Shown here piece after piece: positions 23,836 through 34,168 of a stretch of DNA of 64,000 bases (position 1 is its first letter; each line of letters opens with the position of its first letter). The translations under genes and the position numbers were made by a program. Source of the DNA: Ophiocordyceps camponoti-saundersi (nom. inval.) (Eukaryota > Ascomycota > Sordariomycetes > Hypocreales > Ophiocordycipitaceae); the NCBI GenBank assembly GCA_003339415.1, contig PDHQ01000119.1:35139-99138 (forward strand), read 5' to 3'. Below the pieces are notes generated by a model. It was not told where the DNA came from, did not search any database, and saw only the letters and a list, made by a program, of their open reading frames with translations.

Positions 23836-25546
23836 ATGGCTCTGCCTACGCCTCAGAAGCCGAAGCCAAAGAAGTACAAAAAAGCTGGGAAAGTCTCTAA
23901 AAGGCCGCCCCTAGGTATGTCGCGAGCTTACTAGCTGCTCGTTTCTGGATCTCGACGCCCGCCAACTCCTGTCTGCAGATCCCGAAGCGAAAAAATTGAG
24001 AAAGGAGATGAAGTATGGCGCAAAGCTCTCCCCGGAAGAAAAAAGGGCCAGAAAGGCCATAAATATGGAGAAGAAAAAGGAGAGGAAGCGTTCTCGCTAC
24101 CTGGCCAAGAAGCAAAAGCTTGAGAAGCAGGCGTACAAGCTTCTAGACCAGGCGAGGAAGGCGGGCGCGATACACGAAGCTATAATGCGGTCTAACGAGG
24201 TGTGTATCTTGCCGCAATTGGATTTCCTATTGCAACGCCTTGTTGATGACCTCTAGGCAAAGCAGAATGAGGGATCGGAAGTGAAGGGCGAAGAAGTCAA
24301 GGCGGAGGAACCAGCTTACGATCTTATGATTGACGACAGCGACGAGTCCGCGCACGATGATGACGAAGCGCCGACGAAAGTAGCTCCTGCCGGCGACGCT
24401 GTCCAAGAGAAGTCCAAAGAGAGTGCCTCGCCGACGATCGAGCCGAGTGCGGCCACTCAGAAAAACGTTTCGGCAAAAGCAGGGACGGCAAAGAAGAAGT
24501 CCAAGAATAAGGGCGAGAACGATGCCAAGGCTGTGACGGCCGATGGGAGCGACTCTACGGGCAAGCGAAAGCGTGACGAGGTCACTGATGAAGCTAAGGA
24601 GGAAGAGGAACCCATTGCCAAGAAGGAGAAGAAGGACAAGAGAAAGGAGAAGAAGAAGAAGAAGAAGCAGAAGAGCGATGGAGCTGAAGCCGACGATGCG
24701 ATAAAGAGCGGCAATGATGCTGAGGACGACGACAAAGTCGAAAGGGAGAGCAAGGCCGGTGAGGACGAGACGATGTCGGCACCGCAAGCAGATGCGCGGC
24801 AGGAAGACGAGGGCGAGGGCGACAAGAACGTCAAAACCAAGGCAGAAAGAAAGCACAAGAAGAAAAGCAAGACCAAGGACGATAAGGATATCGCAGTGAT
24901 GGTGGAGGATGAGACGATGACGGCACCGCAAGCAGATGCGCAGCAGGAGGGCGAGGGCGAGGGCGAGGGCGAGGGCGACAAGAACGTCAAAACCAAGGCA
25001 GAAAGAAAGCACAAGAAGAAAAACAAGACCAAGGACGTTAAGGATATCGCTTTGATGGAGGAGGACGAAGGCGACAAAGGCGACGAAACCAAGCGAGACA
25101 AGGTGGACAAGAAGAAGAGTAAAGAGAAGAAGGAGAAGAGAAGCAAGTTCAAGGAAGAACTGAGCGGTGAAGATGACGGCCGCGTGGACGTGCCCAAGGT
25201 AGATGATGCAGGCAAGGCGAAGAAGCAAAAGCCGAAGAAAGGGGCGAAAGATAAGAAAGACAAAAAGCGGAAGCAAGGCGAAGCAGCAGACGGCCAAGAC
25301 TCTGCCGCGGCTGAGAAGTGGAACGTCGGAGAGCTCACCGGGGGGGCGGCGCGGCAGGACAAGTTCCTGCGCCTGCTGGGAGGAGGCAGAAAGGCTTCGA
25401 CTTCCCCGTCGCCAGCAGCAGCCAAGACCAGCGGCAAAGACTGTTCGGAAGCCAGCAAGGCCGAAGCAGAGATTCAGCGCCAATTCGAGGCGGGCATGAA
25501 GATGAAGGCCGAAGGCGGCGGTCGGAAACGAGGGCTGGGCGCCTAG
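23836..25546 (+). CDS. Lysine-rich, SMAP-domain protein, probably nucleolar
   Basis: Three exons (23836-23914, 23979-24199, 24257-25546) give about 529 aa. The N-terminus is strongly basic (PKPKKYKKAGK), followed by a Lys/Arg-rich helix. The middle is a long low-complexity stretch of alternating Lys and Glu/Asp. Near the C-terminus (about residues 454-478) lies a small-acidic-protein (SMAP)-like motif: WNVGELTGGAARQDKFLRLL. This motif occurs at the end of KNOP1-like nucleolar proteins, so a nucleolar or ribosome-biogenesis setting is likely but not proven. An internal tandem duplication of about 48 codons (near 24,764-25,064) differs between copies mainly by extra GAGGGC units. The opposite strand also has long open frames, a by-product of the AAG/GAG codon bias. 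Confidence 0.75.
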
Positions 25547-26085
25547 GTCGTTGGAGGAGGCCGAGGCGAACAGGGGTCTGGGTAAGGCCGATGCGGATAG
25601 GGATAGCTACGGTGCGGCGCTTTTTGACGTCGCGATGCAGATACGTCGTTGCTTGGTGATGATTCGAGGGCGTACAGTCTAGACAGAGACAATGCTATTC
25701 TCCAGGTTGTGCCAAAAAAAAACAAGAAACAGTCTGCCCTACTATATGCGCCCCCTTTATCACGGCCGTAGCCGGTAGAGAGAGATGAGAGACAGAAGTG
25801 AAGGTAGTAAACAAAGATGGAAATCGATTACATCAAGCAGATGAGGTGGAGGGGAAGAAGAAAGGCGCCTCCTCCCTGGCGCCACCCCTGGTTTTCTATA
25901 TCCCTCCTTTCCCTTCCCCCAAGAAAAGAAGAATGAGTCTCGAGGCGCAGGGCAGAGAATCTCGAGTCGGGACATGTGATTGTACAACGGTTATCGTGAT
26001 CCGGTTCCGTTCTTGACAGCAAGTCGCGTGGCCCGGTTCACTTGGTAGATTGATAAGTGGTAAGGGGGTCGTTTTTTTTCTTCTT
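25547..26085. other. Convergent intergenic spacer
   Basis: About 540 bp between converging genes. Nothing beyond A-runs and short purine tracts is seen; the 3' UTRs of both neighbours probably lie here. Confidence 0.4.
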
Positions 26086-26539
26086 TCACTGTCCGAACAT
26101 GCGAGCCAGAGCCTCGAATAACAGGCCACCGAAGACGACGAAGGCGAGAAGAGCTGAGACAGAAGATCGAAAGAGAGGTAAAGGTTAGCATATGTATGAA
26201 ATACCACCCCCTTTTTTTTTCCCTCGACATCCGATTCATGTCCCAGTAGTACTCACCGATCCAGAACATGGAAATGGGAACCTTGGGCGTCTTCTCAGTT
26301 CGTTTCTTAACCTGCTCTTCCGACAGGCCCATACGAGCCTCTTGCTCCTTGGCGAATTTTGCGTTTCGCCTTCGCTGTTCGAGTGTTTGCGCCTGATGAG
26401 AGAGAGGCGGGAAAAAAAAAGCCGCGTTTAGCCGATCTGTTTTCTCTATTTTCCTTCCCCTTGTTTCGAAAGAACATGACAAAAGCAGAGGGAGGGGAAA
26501 TAAGAAAGACGGGACGATGAGGGTTTATATATGTACCAT
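26086..26539 (-). CDS. YSY6: RAMP4/YSY6-type ribosome-associated ER membrane protein
   Basis: A very small gene of about 68 aa, too short for most gene finders. The coding exons are 26392-26257 (AQTLEQRRRNAKFAKEQEAR and on) and 26153-26086, which encodes a tail-anchor helix (ALLAFVVFGGLLFEALARMFGQ). Splicing at 26256/26154 joins PISMFWI to this helix and gives the full RAMP4 pattern. The start codon is not in the same exon as AQTLEQ. An ATG at 26539-26537 directly followed by GTACAT is the best start, so exon 1 would contribute only the initiator Met. RAMP4 proteins bind translocating ribosomes and the Sec61 channel and stabilise membrane proteins under stress. The family identity is clear; the first exon is less certain. 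Confidence 0.8.
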
Positions 26540-27101
26540 GTCTGGAGATGTATGTATTCTTTGCGCTGAGGCTTGAGAGGTTGAGGTTGGAGTCGTATTC
26601 GATGTCGAGAGGAAGGTAAAGGGAAAGGGATATTGATTGAGAAGATATACAGAGTGTTGCCAATGAGAGGAAGGAATCGAGATCCGGTCGACCTTTCGTA
26701 TGTGGTATCCGCTGATTCTGCGATCAGAAAATAGGGTGTCAAGCCTGAAGCCGAAGCCGACACAATTTCGCGCGCGACGAGAAGGATCAAGAGATGGTCG
26801 TAGGGGACAAGCTGTCAACGAGGCCATTGTTGTACGTGGTACGAGTAATTGGATGATGAGTCAGCTGGAATGAGAGGCATCATCCAATAAATCCCATCAT
26901 CCTCTCCATCCTCCTCCGCTCATTGAGGATGATCAAATCAAACCCCGCCAATCTTTCCATCTGATGTCCTGCATTAAAGTTGATGCTCATTTTCATCACT
27001 GTTCTCTCCTTCGACCCCCCCCTTTCATTCATCAGCCACGCGACTCGCCGTCATTGAGATACCTTCGTATCATTGGAACGCAGCCACGGCCAGAGTAAAA
27101 A
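26540..27101. promoter_or_regulatory. Divergent promoter of RAMP4 and the small mitochondrial-type gene
   Basis: A 562-bp region between divergent starts. It contains a perfect TGAGTCA site at 26857-26863, the consensus for AP-1/Gcn4 (CpcA)-type bZIP factors. Function is inferred only from the motif. Confidence 0.45.
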
Positions 27102-27581
27102 ATGGTCTCAACAAGACGTCTTCCTTGGTTGTGTCGTCAGCTGCATTTCCCGACGCCGATGCGGCAGAGGACCTTCGCTTCGTCGACGGGACAGCCCAGC
27201 TCAACGGTATTTATGGATCCTTCATATGACTGTTCACCTCTTGAAATAGGCTCTTTCATTCCCTCCTGTCATGCGGATAAACACACTCAATGCTGATATC
27301 ATTTCTCTAGTCTAGCTTCTACAAGACCTTCTCCCGTCCCATCGCAAAGACTCTCCTCCTCGCCGTCTTCACCTATCAGCTAGCTTACTGGGGCTGGGCT
27401 AAGCTGGAAGCCGACGAAATCCGCGCCGAGCAATTAGGTGAGGAGAAATCACACAGAGGAAGAAGCCATCCATGACTTTCTACTGACGAAACTCGTTTCA
27501 GCCAACATTTCACAACTTGAAGCTCAGGTCCGCGAAATGGCCTCGAACAAAACCGGTGCTAAATCAGTCGACTCGTCGTGA
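27102..27581 (+). CDS. Small mitochondrial-type membrane protein, unrecognised
   Basis: Three exons (27102-27206, 27311-27437, 27502-27581) encode about 103 aa. Exon 1 looks like a mitochondrial presequence (Arg, Ser, Thr, no acidic residues, ends RQRTFASSTGQ). Exon 2 holds one hydrophobic segment (TLLLAVFTYQLAYWGWAKLE) that could cross the inner membrane. Exon 3 adds a short amphipathic, coiled-coil-like tail (ISQLEAQVREMA). All splice sites are GT-AG and keep the frame. I cannot assign a named family; it resembles the many small fungal inner-membrane assembly factors in layout only. Confidence 0.65.
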
Positions 27582-27670
27582 TGTTAAGAACGGCTACGCA
27601 AGGGAAGAAACGCCAGGATCGGTTGGGCATAGGCGCGTGAGATTACAAGAAAACGAAGAAACTGGGAAAA

Positions 27671-30216
27671 TCACTTTCTCCCAACGACGAGCGAACCCCT
27701 CAACCTGATATCGCGACTGCTCGCCCCAACAAACCATGGATACACACCCTTCTTCAACACCCATCGCTGCCGCATCACGTCCCATACGCTCAGGTCGCGT
27801 CTGCTCAGCGCGAACCGCACTTCCGCCTCCTCGCCCGACCGAAGCCGCACCTTTTCGAAGCCGCGAAGTTGTCGCGGCGGCCCTCCCGGGATGCCGACAT
27901 ACAGTTGCGCGACCTCGGCGCCCGTCACTGAGCCGACATTGGCGACGCGCGCAGAGACCACGGCTGCCACTTCCCACATGCGCTCCTTGTCAACGTCGTC
28001 GTTGTCGTCCACGTCGGCCTCCAACCGTATCGTCCGCGTGAGCGCCGAGTAGGAAAATGACGTGTAGCTCAAGCCGAAGCCAAACTCGAACCTCGGTGCC
28101 AGACCCCGGGCGTCAAAGGCTCGGTAGTCGAGATAGACGCCTTCGGTAAAGTCGCACTGTGGATCGGTCGTCGCATTGTCGCCGCGGCCGCACGGCGCGT
28201 ATACGGGATAGTCGGCCTCGTCGCGCGCCAGCGTATACGGCAACCGGCCCGAGAAATTGGCATCGCCGTACAACAAACGCACGAGCGCCGTGCCACTGTC
28301 CTGCCCCGGAAGATGGGCCACGATGGCGGCAGTGACATTGACGTGGTCGATCCAGTCTTCAACGAGGCGTGGGCCGGCAGCGTGTACAACGACGATGGTA
28401 TTGGCGCATTGCGCGGCGACGTGGCGCACCAGCCCATCGCTGACATTATCGCGGAGACCTTGGCGGTCCCAGGCTTCGGTCGCCATGGCGTTGATAAAGA
28501 CGAGGCAGGCTTCGGACGCGCCATTGACCTCGGGCTCGGTCGATCCGACATCCCAGTTGACCCAGGTGCCGTCTGCCGCGGCTCGTTGTTGGATGGCACT
28601 CAACGGCTGGCCCCCCGGATGTCCCGTTCGGTCAGCTTGGCGCGAACACGCATTGTAACTATGCTGGTAAAAAAGGGGAGGTGGAAAGAAAGACAAAGGT
28701 TCAAATCACATCGCTAATGTAAGGCGGCGCGTTGGCACCCGCTCGTCCGCCGACGATGATGGTGCCTGCGCGCGCAGCCTGGTCGAAATGTTGGTCAGAG
28801 CCGAGGACGGCCTGTGCCATGGCAGGCGAAGACGTGTAACCCAGCCGGAAGACGGCATCGACGTTCTTGGACGGCGGCGTGGCGGCGTCGTAGCCGAAGA
28901 TGGACAGCATTGCCGGCCGAGGCGTCAGCGGCAGTGCGCCATTGGCGTTCTTGACGAGCACGTGGCCCGCCTCGGCGCCCTCGAGTAGAACTGGTCTCGA
29001 GCCGGGCTCGCGGACGTCGACGGCCAGGTGCGGCTCCGTCAGGTTCTTCATTCCGATGCCCGGGAGCGGGAAGTCGGCGGCGTCCTGGCCTGCGAGATAC
29101 CAGGCGCTGATGATCCTTTACTGTACCGCCTTAGAATCCTCTTCTCTGCCCTGTCAGGAGGAGCGAAGGGAGGGGAACGATGGGCAGCAGCGGCAGCGAA
29201 CCTGGTGGCCATGTCGTTCAGCCTCGCCTCGCTGATGGTGCCATCAAGAACGGCCGAGGTGAGGTTGTCACCCCAGGCTCCAGCCAGCGGCATCACCATG
29301 TCGAGACCGGCGTCGACACTGTCCAGATCGTGCTGAGCGTTCCAATCGAGCAAGACGAAGCCGGAAAAGGCCATGTCAGCCTTGAGGATACGATTTAGCA
29401 AACGCGAATGCTGGCAGGCGTAGGTGCCGTTGAGGCGATTATAGCCACACATGACGGATCCGGCACCGGCACGAACGCCATCGACAAAGGGCCATAGATA
29501 ATACTCGTGCAAGGTCCGGTCGTCGACGTTGGACGATACGGCTTCGATGCCGGCGTAGCTTCGACGAAACGTCTCCTGTTCGTTGGCTATCAGGTGCTTG
29601 AGGCAGGCGATGACGCCGGCGCGACGGAAGCCGGTGATGGTCTCGCCGATGAGCTGTCCGCTGAGATAGGGGTCGACGGAGAAGGCTTCCCATGTCCGAC
29701 CTCCGAGGGGTGTGCGACCGAGAGGCCCGGCATTGGGGCCGAGAACAACGTTGACTTTTAGAGAGAGAGAGAGAGGGGAAGCACAAAATAGAAGCTCAAT
29801 ATAAGAGAAACTAGAAGATGGGACAGAAGACGATGAATCTCACCCCCCTTGGCCCTAAACTCGCGTCCCATGAACAAGGCACGACGACGGGCCAGCTCAC
29901 GATCCCAAGCCGCGCCGACGTGGATGGCAGCAGGGTAGGCGCTGACCATGTCCGTGGCCCGAACCCCGTTGGCCGCATCGTGGAGGCAGAGACCGGGCCA
30001 GGCCAGGCGCGGGACGGAGCCCGTGTTTCCGGCGCAGACGTTGGACGTCAGGGCGTAGCCTCGCGTGATGTTGGCTTTTTCCTCCGTTGTCATTCGTCCG
30101 ACTAGCTCTGTGGCTAGGGCCGAGGCTTGCGTCCAGGTTCGGGGTGGGAGGGCGGTGATGAGGGGGGTGAGGAGGGCGAGGAGGAGGAGGCATGGTGATG
30201 GTGACGGTAGCCACAT
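27671..30216 (-). CDS. Secreted GH3 beta-glucosidase
   Basis: Four exons (30216-29844, 29754-29202, 29115-28710, 28606-27671) give about 755 aa. A signal peptide (MWLPSPSPCLLLLALLTPLI) directs secretion. The glycoside hydrolase family 3 N-terminal domain contains CLKHLIANEQET and the nucleophile region GFVLLDWNAQHD, with the catalytic Asp at about residue 261. The second domain starts near EGHVLVKNANGALPL, written here as EAGHVLVKNANGALPL. A fibronectin-III-like C-terminal domain ends the protein. The family's usual SDW motif is LDW here, but the Asp is kept. Introns were placed by restoring the family joints AKGVNVVLGPNAG, MATRIISAWYLAGQ and ISDPLSAIQQRAA. It likely cleaves beta-glucosides such as cellobiose outside the cell. 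A 42-nt AG repeat lies just upstream in its leader or promoter. Confidence 0.88.
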
Positions 30217-30295
30217 TGCCGTTGAATCTTGAGGTTGTTTTACTATCGTCTGGAGAGAAGAGGAGAGGAGGAGAAGGGGAGGGGAGAGGTGGAGT

Positions 30296-30342
<47 letters not shown>

Positions 30343-30603
30343 GTCAAGGTCTTCACTGACCAGGGGCTGGCCGACCAGGGGGTCGTCGCATTGCACAAAC
30401 GAACCTCCTTAGCCACCCAAGCTTCTTCGGGTATCAAGGCGCGAACACAATGAGTAGGCACGTATCCGTAATCCGTACAACTAACTATCCGTATAAGCAT
30501 CTCGCCATCCCCTGCTGCTCCAACAGCTGTACTCCATCCGATCATCGTCATCATCGTCATCATCATCATCAACAACCCTTCAAGCCCCGTCCACACCTAC
30601 TAC
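30217..30603. repeat. Spacer with (AG)20 microsatellite upstream of the GH3 gene
   Basis: A perfect AG dinucleotide run covers about 30,299-30,340, read as (CT)n on the coding strand of the beta-glucosidase. Such CT tracts are common in fungal promoters and leaders. The rest of the spacer must hold the GH3 promoter and the 3' end of the upstream SDR gene. Confidence 0.8.
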
Positions 30604-31804
30604 CTACTTCAACCCCCCTCCAAGCACAACCTCCTGACCAGTCGCATACCCCGTCTTCGCAAACATGCAGACCACAGCCGCCACCTCCTCCGGGCTTCCA
30701 AGCCGCCGAACCGGCACGCTGGCCGCGATGGCCAGTCCCGCGTCGCGCCGCCGCAGCTCCTCCATGTCGTCGGTTCTTTCCCACGAGCTTTTCGCGCTCA
30801 TACCGTCAGTATATATACAAGGCTTCTTTTCTTTTCGGGTGAGGGAGGGGGTTTAGGGTCTTTCCTATGTGTGATTTGCGGTCTGGTTCTGCTGTCGTAC
30901 CTGGAAATAGGCGTCGGCATCATGCCCGTTGCGCCGATCATGGCTGGCTGTACCTATTTGTCCATTTGGCGCCGGTGAGCTTCAGAAACAGATGGGTTGA
31001 AGCGAAGGAAGAGCTCACAATATTCACCGTGATACCCTCGGGTGCAAGCACCGTCGCCAAGTTCAAGCCCATAGACCTGCTCTCCACCTCAGCGTCTTTA
31101 GGAGAGAAAATAAAGAACAAAAAGCAGAAACTCACGTCAGGGCCCCTTTGGACGCCGCGTAATGACAGCCATTGATACCACCGCCGCGACTCGCAATACT
31201 GCCAACCAGTATCACACGCCCCCAGCCCTGAGCACGCATCCCCTCGAGACAGGCCTTGGTGACGACGAACTGGCTCCGGCTGTTGACCTCGAGCATAGCG
31301 TCCCAGTCATTCTCGCCCACGTCAGCCACGTCTCGGATCCGTCGTCCACTGCCGGCGTTGGCCACCAAGATCGACACCGCTTTCTGTCGGACGCTCTTCT
31401 GCTCGAGAACGGAGTCGACCAGCACCCGCGTCTCCTCTCGTGAGCTGAGGTCCGCTCGTGCTATGACAAAGACTTGATCTGGGTATCGTCCTTGAAGCTC
31501 GGCTGCTAACGCCTCTGCCTTGTCCTTGAGCTTCTGTCAGACAGGAAGAAGGAGGACCTGGTTAAAAGCTGCGTGTTCGTAGTTGGTACTTGCCACGCTG
31601 CTGTTAAAGTGTAGAGCCACATCGCATCCCTCGGCCGCCAGCAACCGCGCGCACGCCGCTCCGATGCCTCCGCTTCGTGTCCCATCGGATCAGTCACGGC
31701 GATGCTAGATGAGGAGAAGAGAACAGCACCCACGTCGAGCCCGTCACCAGGGCCAGTCGCCCGCGGATGTTGTTATCTATCGGTTGGAGGTGAAGCGTCG
31801 ACAT
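30604..31804 (-). CDS. Short-chain dehydrogenase/reductase (classical SDR)
   Basis: Six short exons (31804-31734, 31672-31594, 31533-31136, 31079-31019, 30947-30901, 30796-30604) give about 282 aa. The NAD(P)-binding motif TGSTGGIG spans the first splice junction. The NAG motif (VANAGSG) and the catalytic Ser and YAASK follow in exon 3. The C-terminal VVLGGGLK is typical of 3-oxoacyl-ACP-reductase-like SDRs. Substrate is unknown. Intron 2 appears to use a GC donor (GCAAGT), since no GT donor keeps the frame. Exons 4 and 5 are only 61 and 47 nt. The many small introns make this model less certain than others, but each junction restores an SDR-like segment. It lies upstream of, and in the same direction as, the GH3 gene. 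Confidence 0.78.
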
Positions 31805-32343
31805 TGTTCTTTCTCCTCCGGCTTCGGCCCCGGACCGCCTCTTTATGCGCCGGGCCGAGGACCGGTGTCGGGTAAGCTTTGTGCCGAGAGGGGGTGGGAA
31901 CGTGGTAACGTTGAGAAGCTTTTGTCTACCTACTGTTTAACCGTAACTCATCAGTCGTCTCTTCTATAACCCGTGGGTAGTTTCTGTCGTGCCGTGTCCT
32001 ATCTAATCCCTTCAGTGGTTCTTTCAGGAGGAACCGCCTTCAGCCATCAGTTGACAGAAAGGATGATACCAAAAGCCAGCCGGCTGAGGCTCAAGTACAG
32101 CGAGTGACCATGAACTAACTACCTTTGTGCTGAGTTGATGGTATCATCGTGCTCTAACATGCTGAGGAGCGAGAGAATAGCCCATCTACATAGGTATGCT
32201 GTTATCCAACCAAAGCCTTCATCTCCAAGATATACAACACATGTAAATATACATGGTATCTCAATGCCCCTTTCTTTTACCCCCGAAACTCCATCCCACA
32301 TCCGTCGATGCATGCATTTACATACAAGTCAGTCGTTGCGTCA
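31805..32343. other. Intergenic region, SDR promoter and aspartate kinase 3' end
   Basis: About 540 bp between two minus-strand genes. No coding signal; it likely holds the SDR promoter and the aspartate kinase terminator. Confidence 0.4.
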
Positions 32344-34168
32344 TCATTCTAAAAAGGTAAAGAGATGGGTGTGCAGCACGTTCATGGCTCTCGTGGCATC
32401 TCGAGCGTTGATGACGCAGGATATGTTGATTTCGCTCGCCCCTGCAAGCAGCCATCGTCAGCTCTCTCCATATAATTGCGAGCAAATGATTCTCTCACTG
32501 ACCTTGGGAGATCATTTCCAGGTTAATGTTGTGCTCGCCCAGCGTCGAAAACATGCGGCCAGCGACGCCAATCATGTTCTTCATGTCGGCGCCCACCAGA
32601 CTCAGAATGGACATGTCAGACAGCACGCTGACCTCGCCGCACTCGGCAAGGCTTTGCTTCGCCTTGGCGAAGGCATCCATCTGCGTACTGCCCGAATAAA
32701 TGGCCATTGACACGTGCACCTCGCTGGTGGAGATGAGGTCGACCGAAATGGAGTGCTGGTCGAGGATGGAGAAAATGCGAGCGAAGAAGCCGTGCGAGAT
32801 GGACCGCTTGTTGGAGTGGACGTTTATGACGCTGATATGATCTTTGATGGTCACCGCCGTCGGCCGCTTCGGTGCCTTGGCCGGCGGCCGGTGTAGATGT
32901 AGCTGGTTTCCGGCCGACAGCACGGGGTCGGGGATGACGATGGTGCCGTTACCTCGCGGGTTCTTAACATTCTTGATGCGGATCGGGATCGGAGGTTGCG
33001 CGCGTATCACCTGGTCCATGGTGAGGTGGTGGATCACTTCAGAGCCGTAAAACGTCAACTCGGCCGCCTCGGACGGTGTTATGGACGGAAGAAGCCTCGC
33101 CGTCGGCACCTTTGAAGGATCCGCTGTGAAGATGCCGTCAACTTCCTTCCAGATCTGCAACTCATCGGCGCCGAGGCCGACGGCGCATAGCGAAGCGCAG
33201 AGGTCGGTATAGCCGCGACCAATATCGCCGTCGACCAGGCTGCCGGGGACGTTGCCGAAGAAGCCCGTCACGACCGGCACCCGACTACCGCAGGCGTCGA
33301 GCTTGCGCAGGAAAGCCGCCGTCACGGCCTTGAAGTAGCCGGCATCCAACTGAGCCGACGGACCGCAATGCAGCGTGTCACTGAGGTCGACATACTCGGC
33401 GTCGACGCCCTGCGGCTGTTAGGCTGGCGAAGCGCGTTTAAGGGGGTGAGGGATAAGAGGAACATACGACGTCCTGCAGGAGCGCCGTCATGAACAGACA
33501 GGCCAGCTTCTCGCCGAAACTGATGACGCGGTCTTTGGACCTAGAGTTGATCTCGAGGTTGAAGCGCTTCGCGGCGAAAACGTACTCAATGAGCTCCTGG
33601 CACTCCTCGCCTATTTTGCGCGACAGCGTCTCTCGAAGCCCCGTATCCCGAACATAGTCCTCGGCGGCGCGTACGTGGTCGTCGCGAATGTCGGCAATAA
33701 TGCTCTTGGCCTGCTCCGTCAAGGCCTCGGGATCGTCTTCGTAGCTAGAGGCGTAGGCGGCGCCGACGTTTCGCAATTTATTGTAGACACCTAACAAACT
33801 TTTTTCGACACGTTTTAGCAGGAGACAAGATAGACGGGACGCCCTTTTCCATCCCCCCACGACTCACCGGCTTGTGGTGCCCTCGGCCTTCTTCCCAGTG
33901 CTTCTCGCCGAGCAGACGACGACGAGTCGGTTGTGCGACAGTGTAGGCCTGCAAAGACTTAGAGACGGAACGGATAACAGGAGCCAGACGGCGCACGCAC
34001 TTGACGATATCCCGAGCAATCTGTGCAACACTATCAGTCCAATTCCTGGTCAGGTTTCCCATGGTTCATTCGACTCACCCGATCAGGAAACTTGCCGACG
34101 CTGGTGCCGCCAAACTTCTGCACTATCCAACCCCGAGGCGACGAATTGCCACGGATTGCGCTCCCCAT
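32344..34168 (-). CDS. HOM3: Aspartate kinase (aspartokinase)
   Basis: Six exons (34168-34079, 34020-34001, 33948-33868, 33798-33468, 33415-32503, 32441-32344) give about 510 aa. The N-terminal amino-acid kinase domain starts with WIVQKFGGTSVGKF and contains VVVCSARSTGKKAEGTTSR and DIGRGYTDLCASLCAVGL. Two ACT-type regulatory segments follow in the C-terminal part (VINVHSNKRSISHGFFARIF; SLVGADMKNMIGVAGRMFST). The enzyme phosphorylates L-aspartate, the first step to threonine, methionine and isoleucine, and fungal forms are feedback-inhibited by threonine through the ACT domains. Exon 2 is only 20 nt. Near-matches to the Gcn4/CPC1 site occur in tandem upstream (about 34,728-34,750). Length fits the yeast enzyme (527 aa). 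Confidence 0.9.

Noticed and set aside
24227..25483. Long hydrophobic open frames on the minus strand inside the SMAP-domain gene
   Set aside because: They mirror AAG/GAG-rich codons as Leu/Phe/Ser-rich chains. The plus strand has the splice sites and a conserved C-terminal domain.
27671..31804. GH3 and SDR genes as a secondary-metabolite or sugar-use cluster
   Set aside because: Only two enzymes, no backbone synthase, transporter or dedicated regulator next to them.
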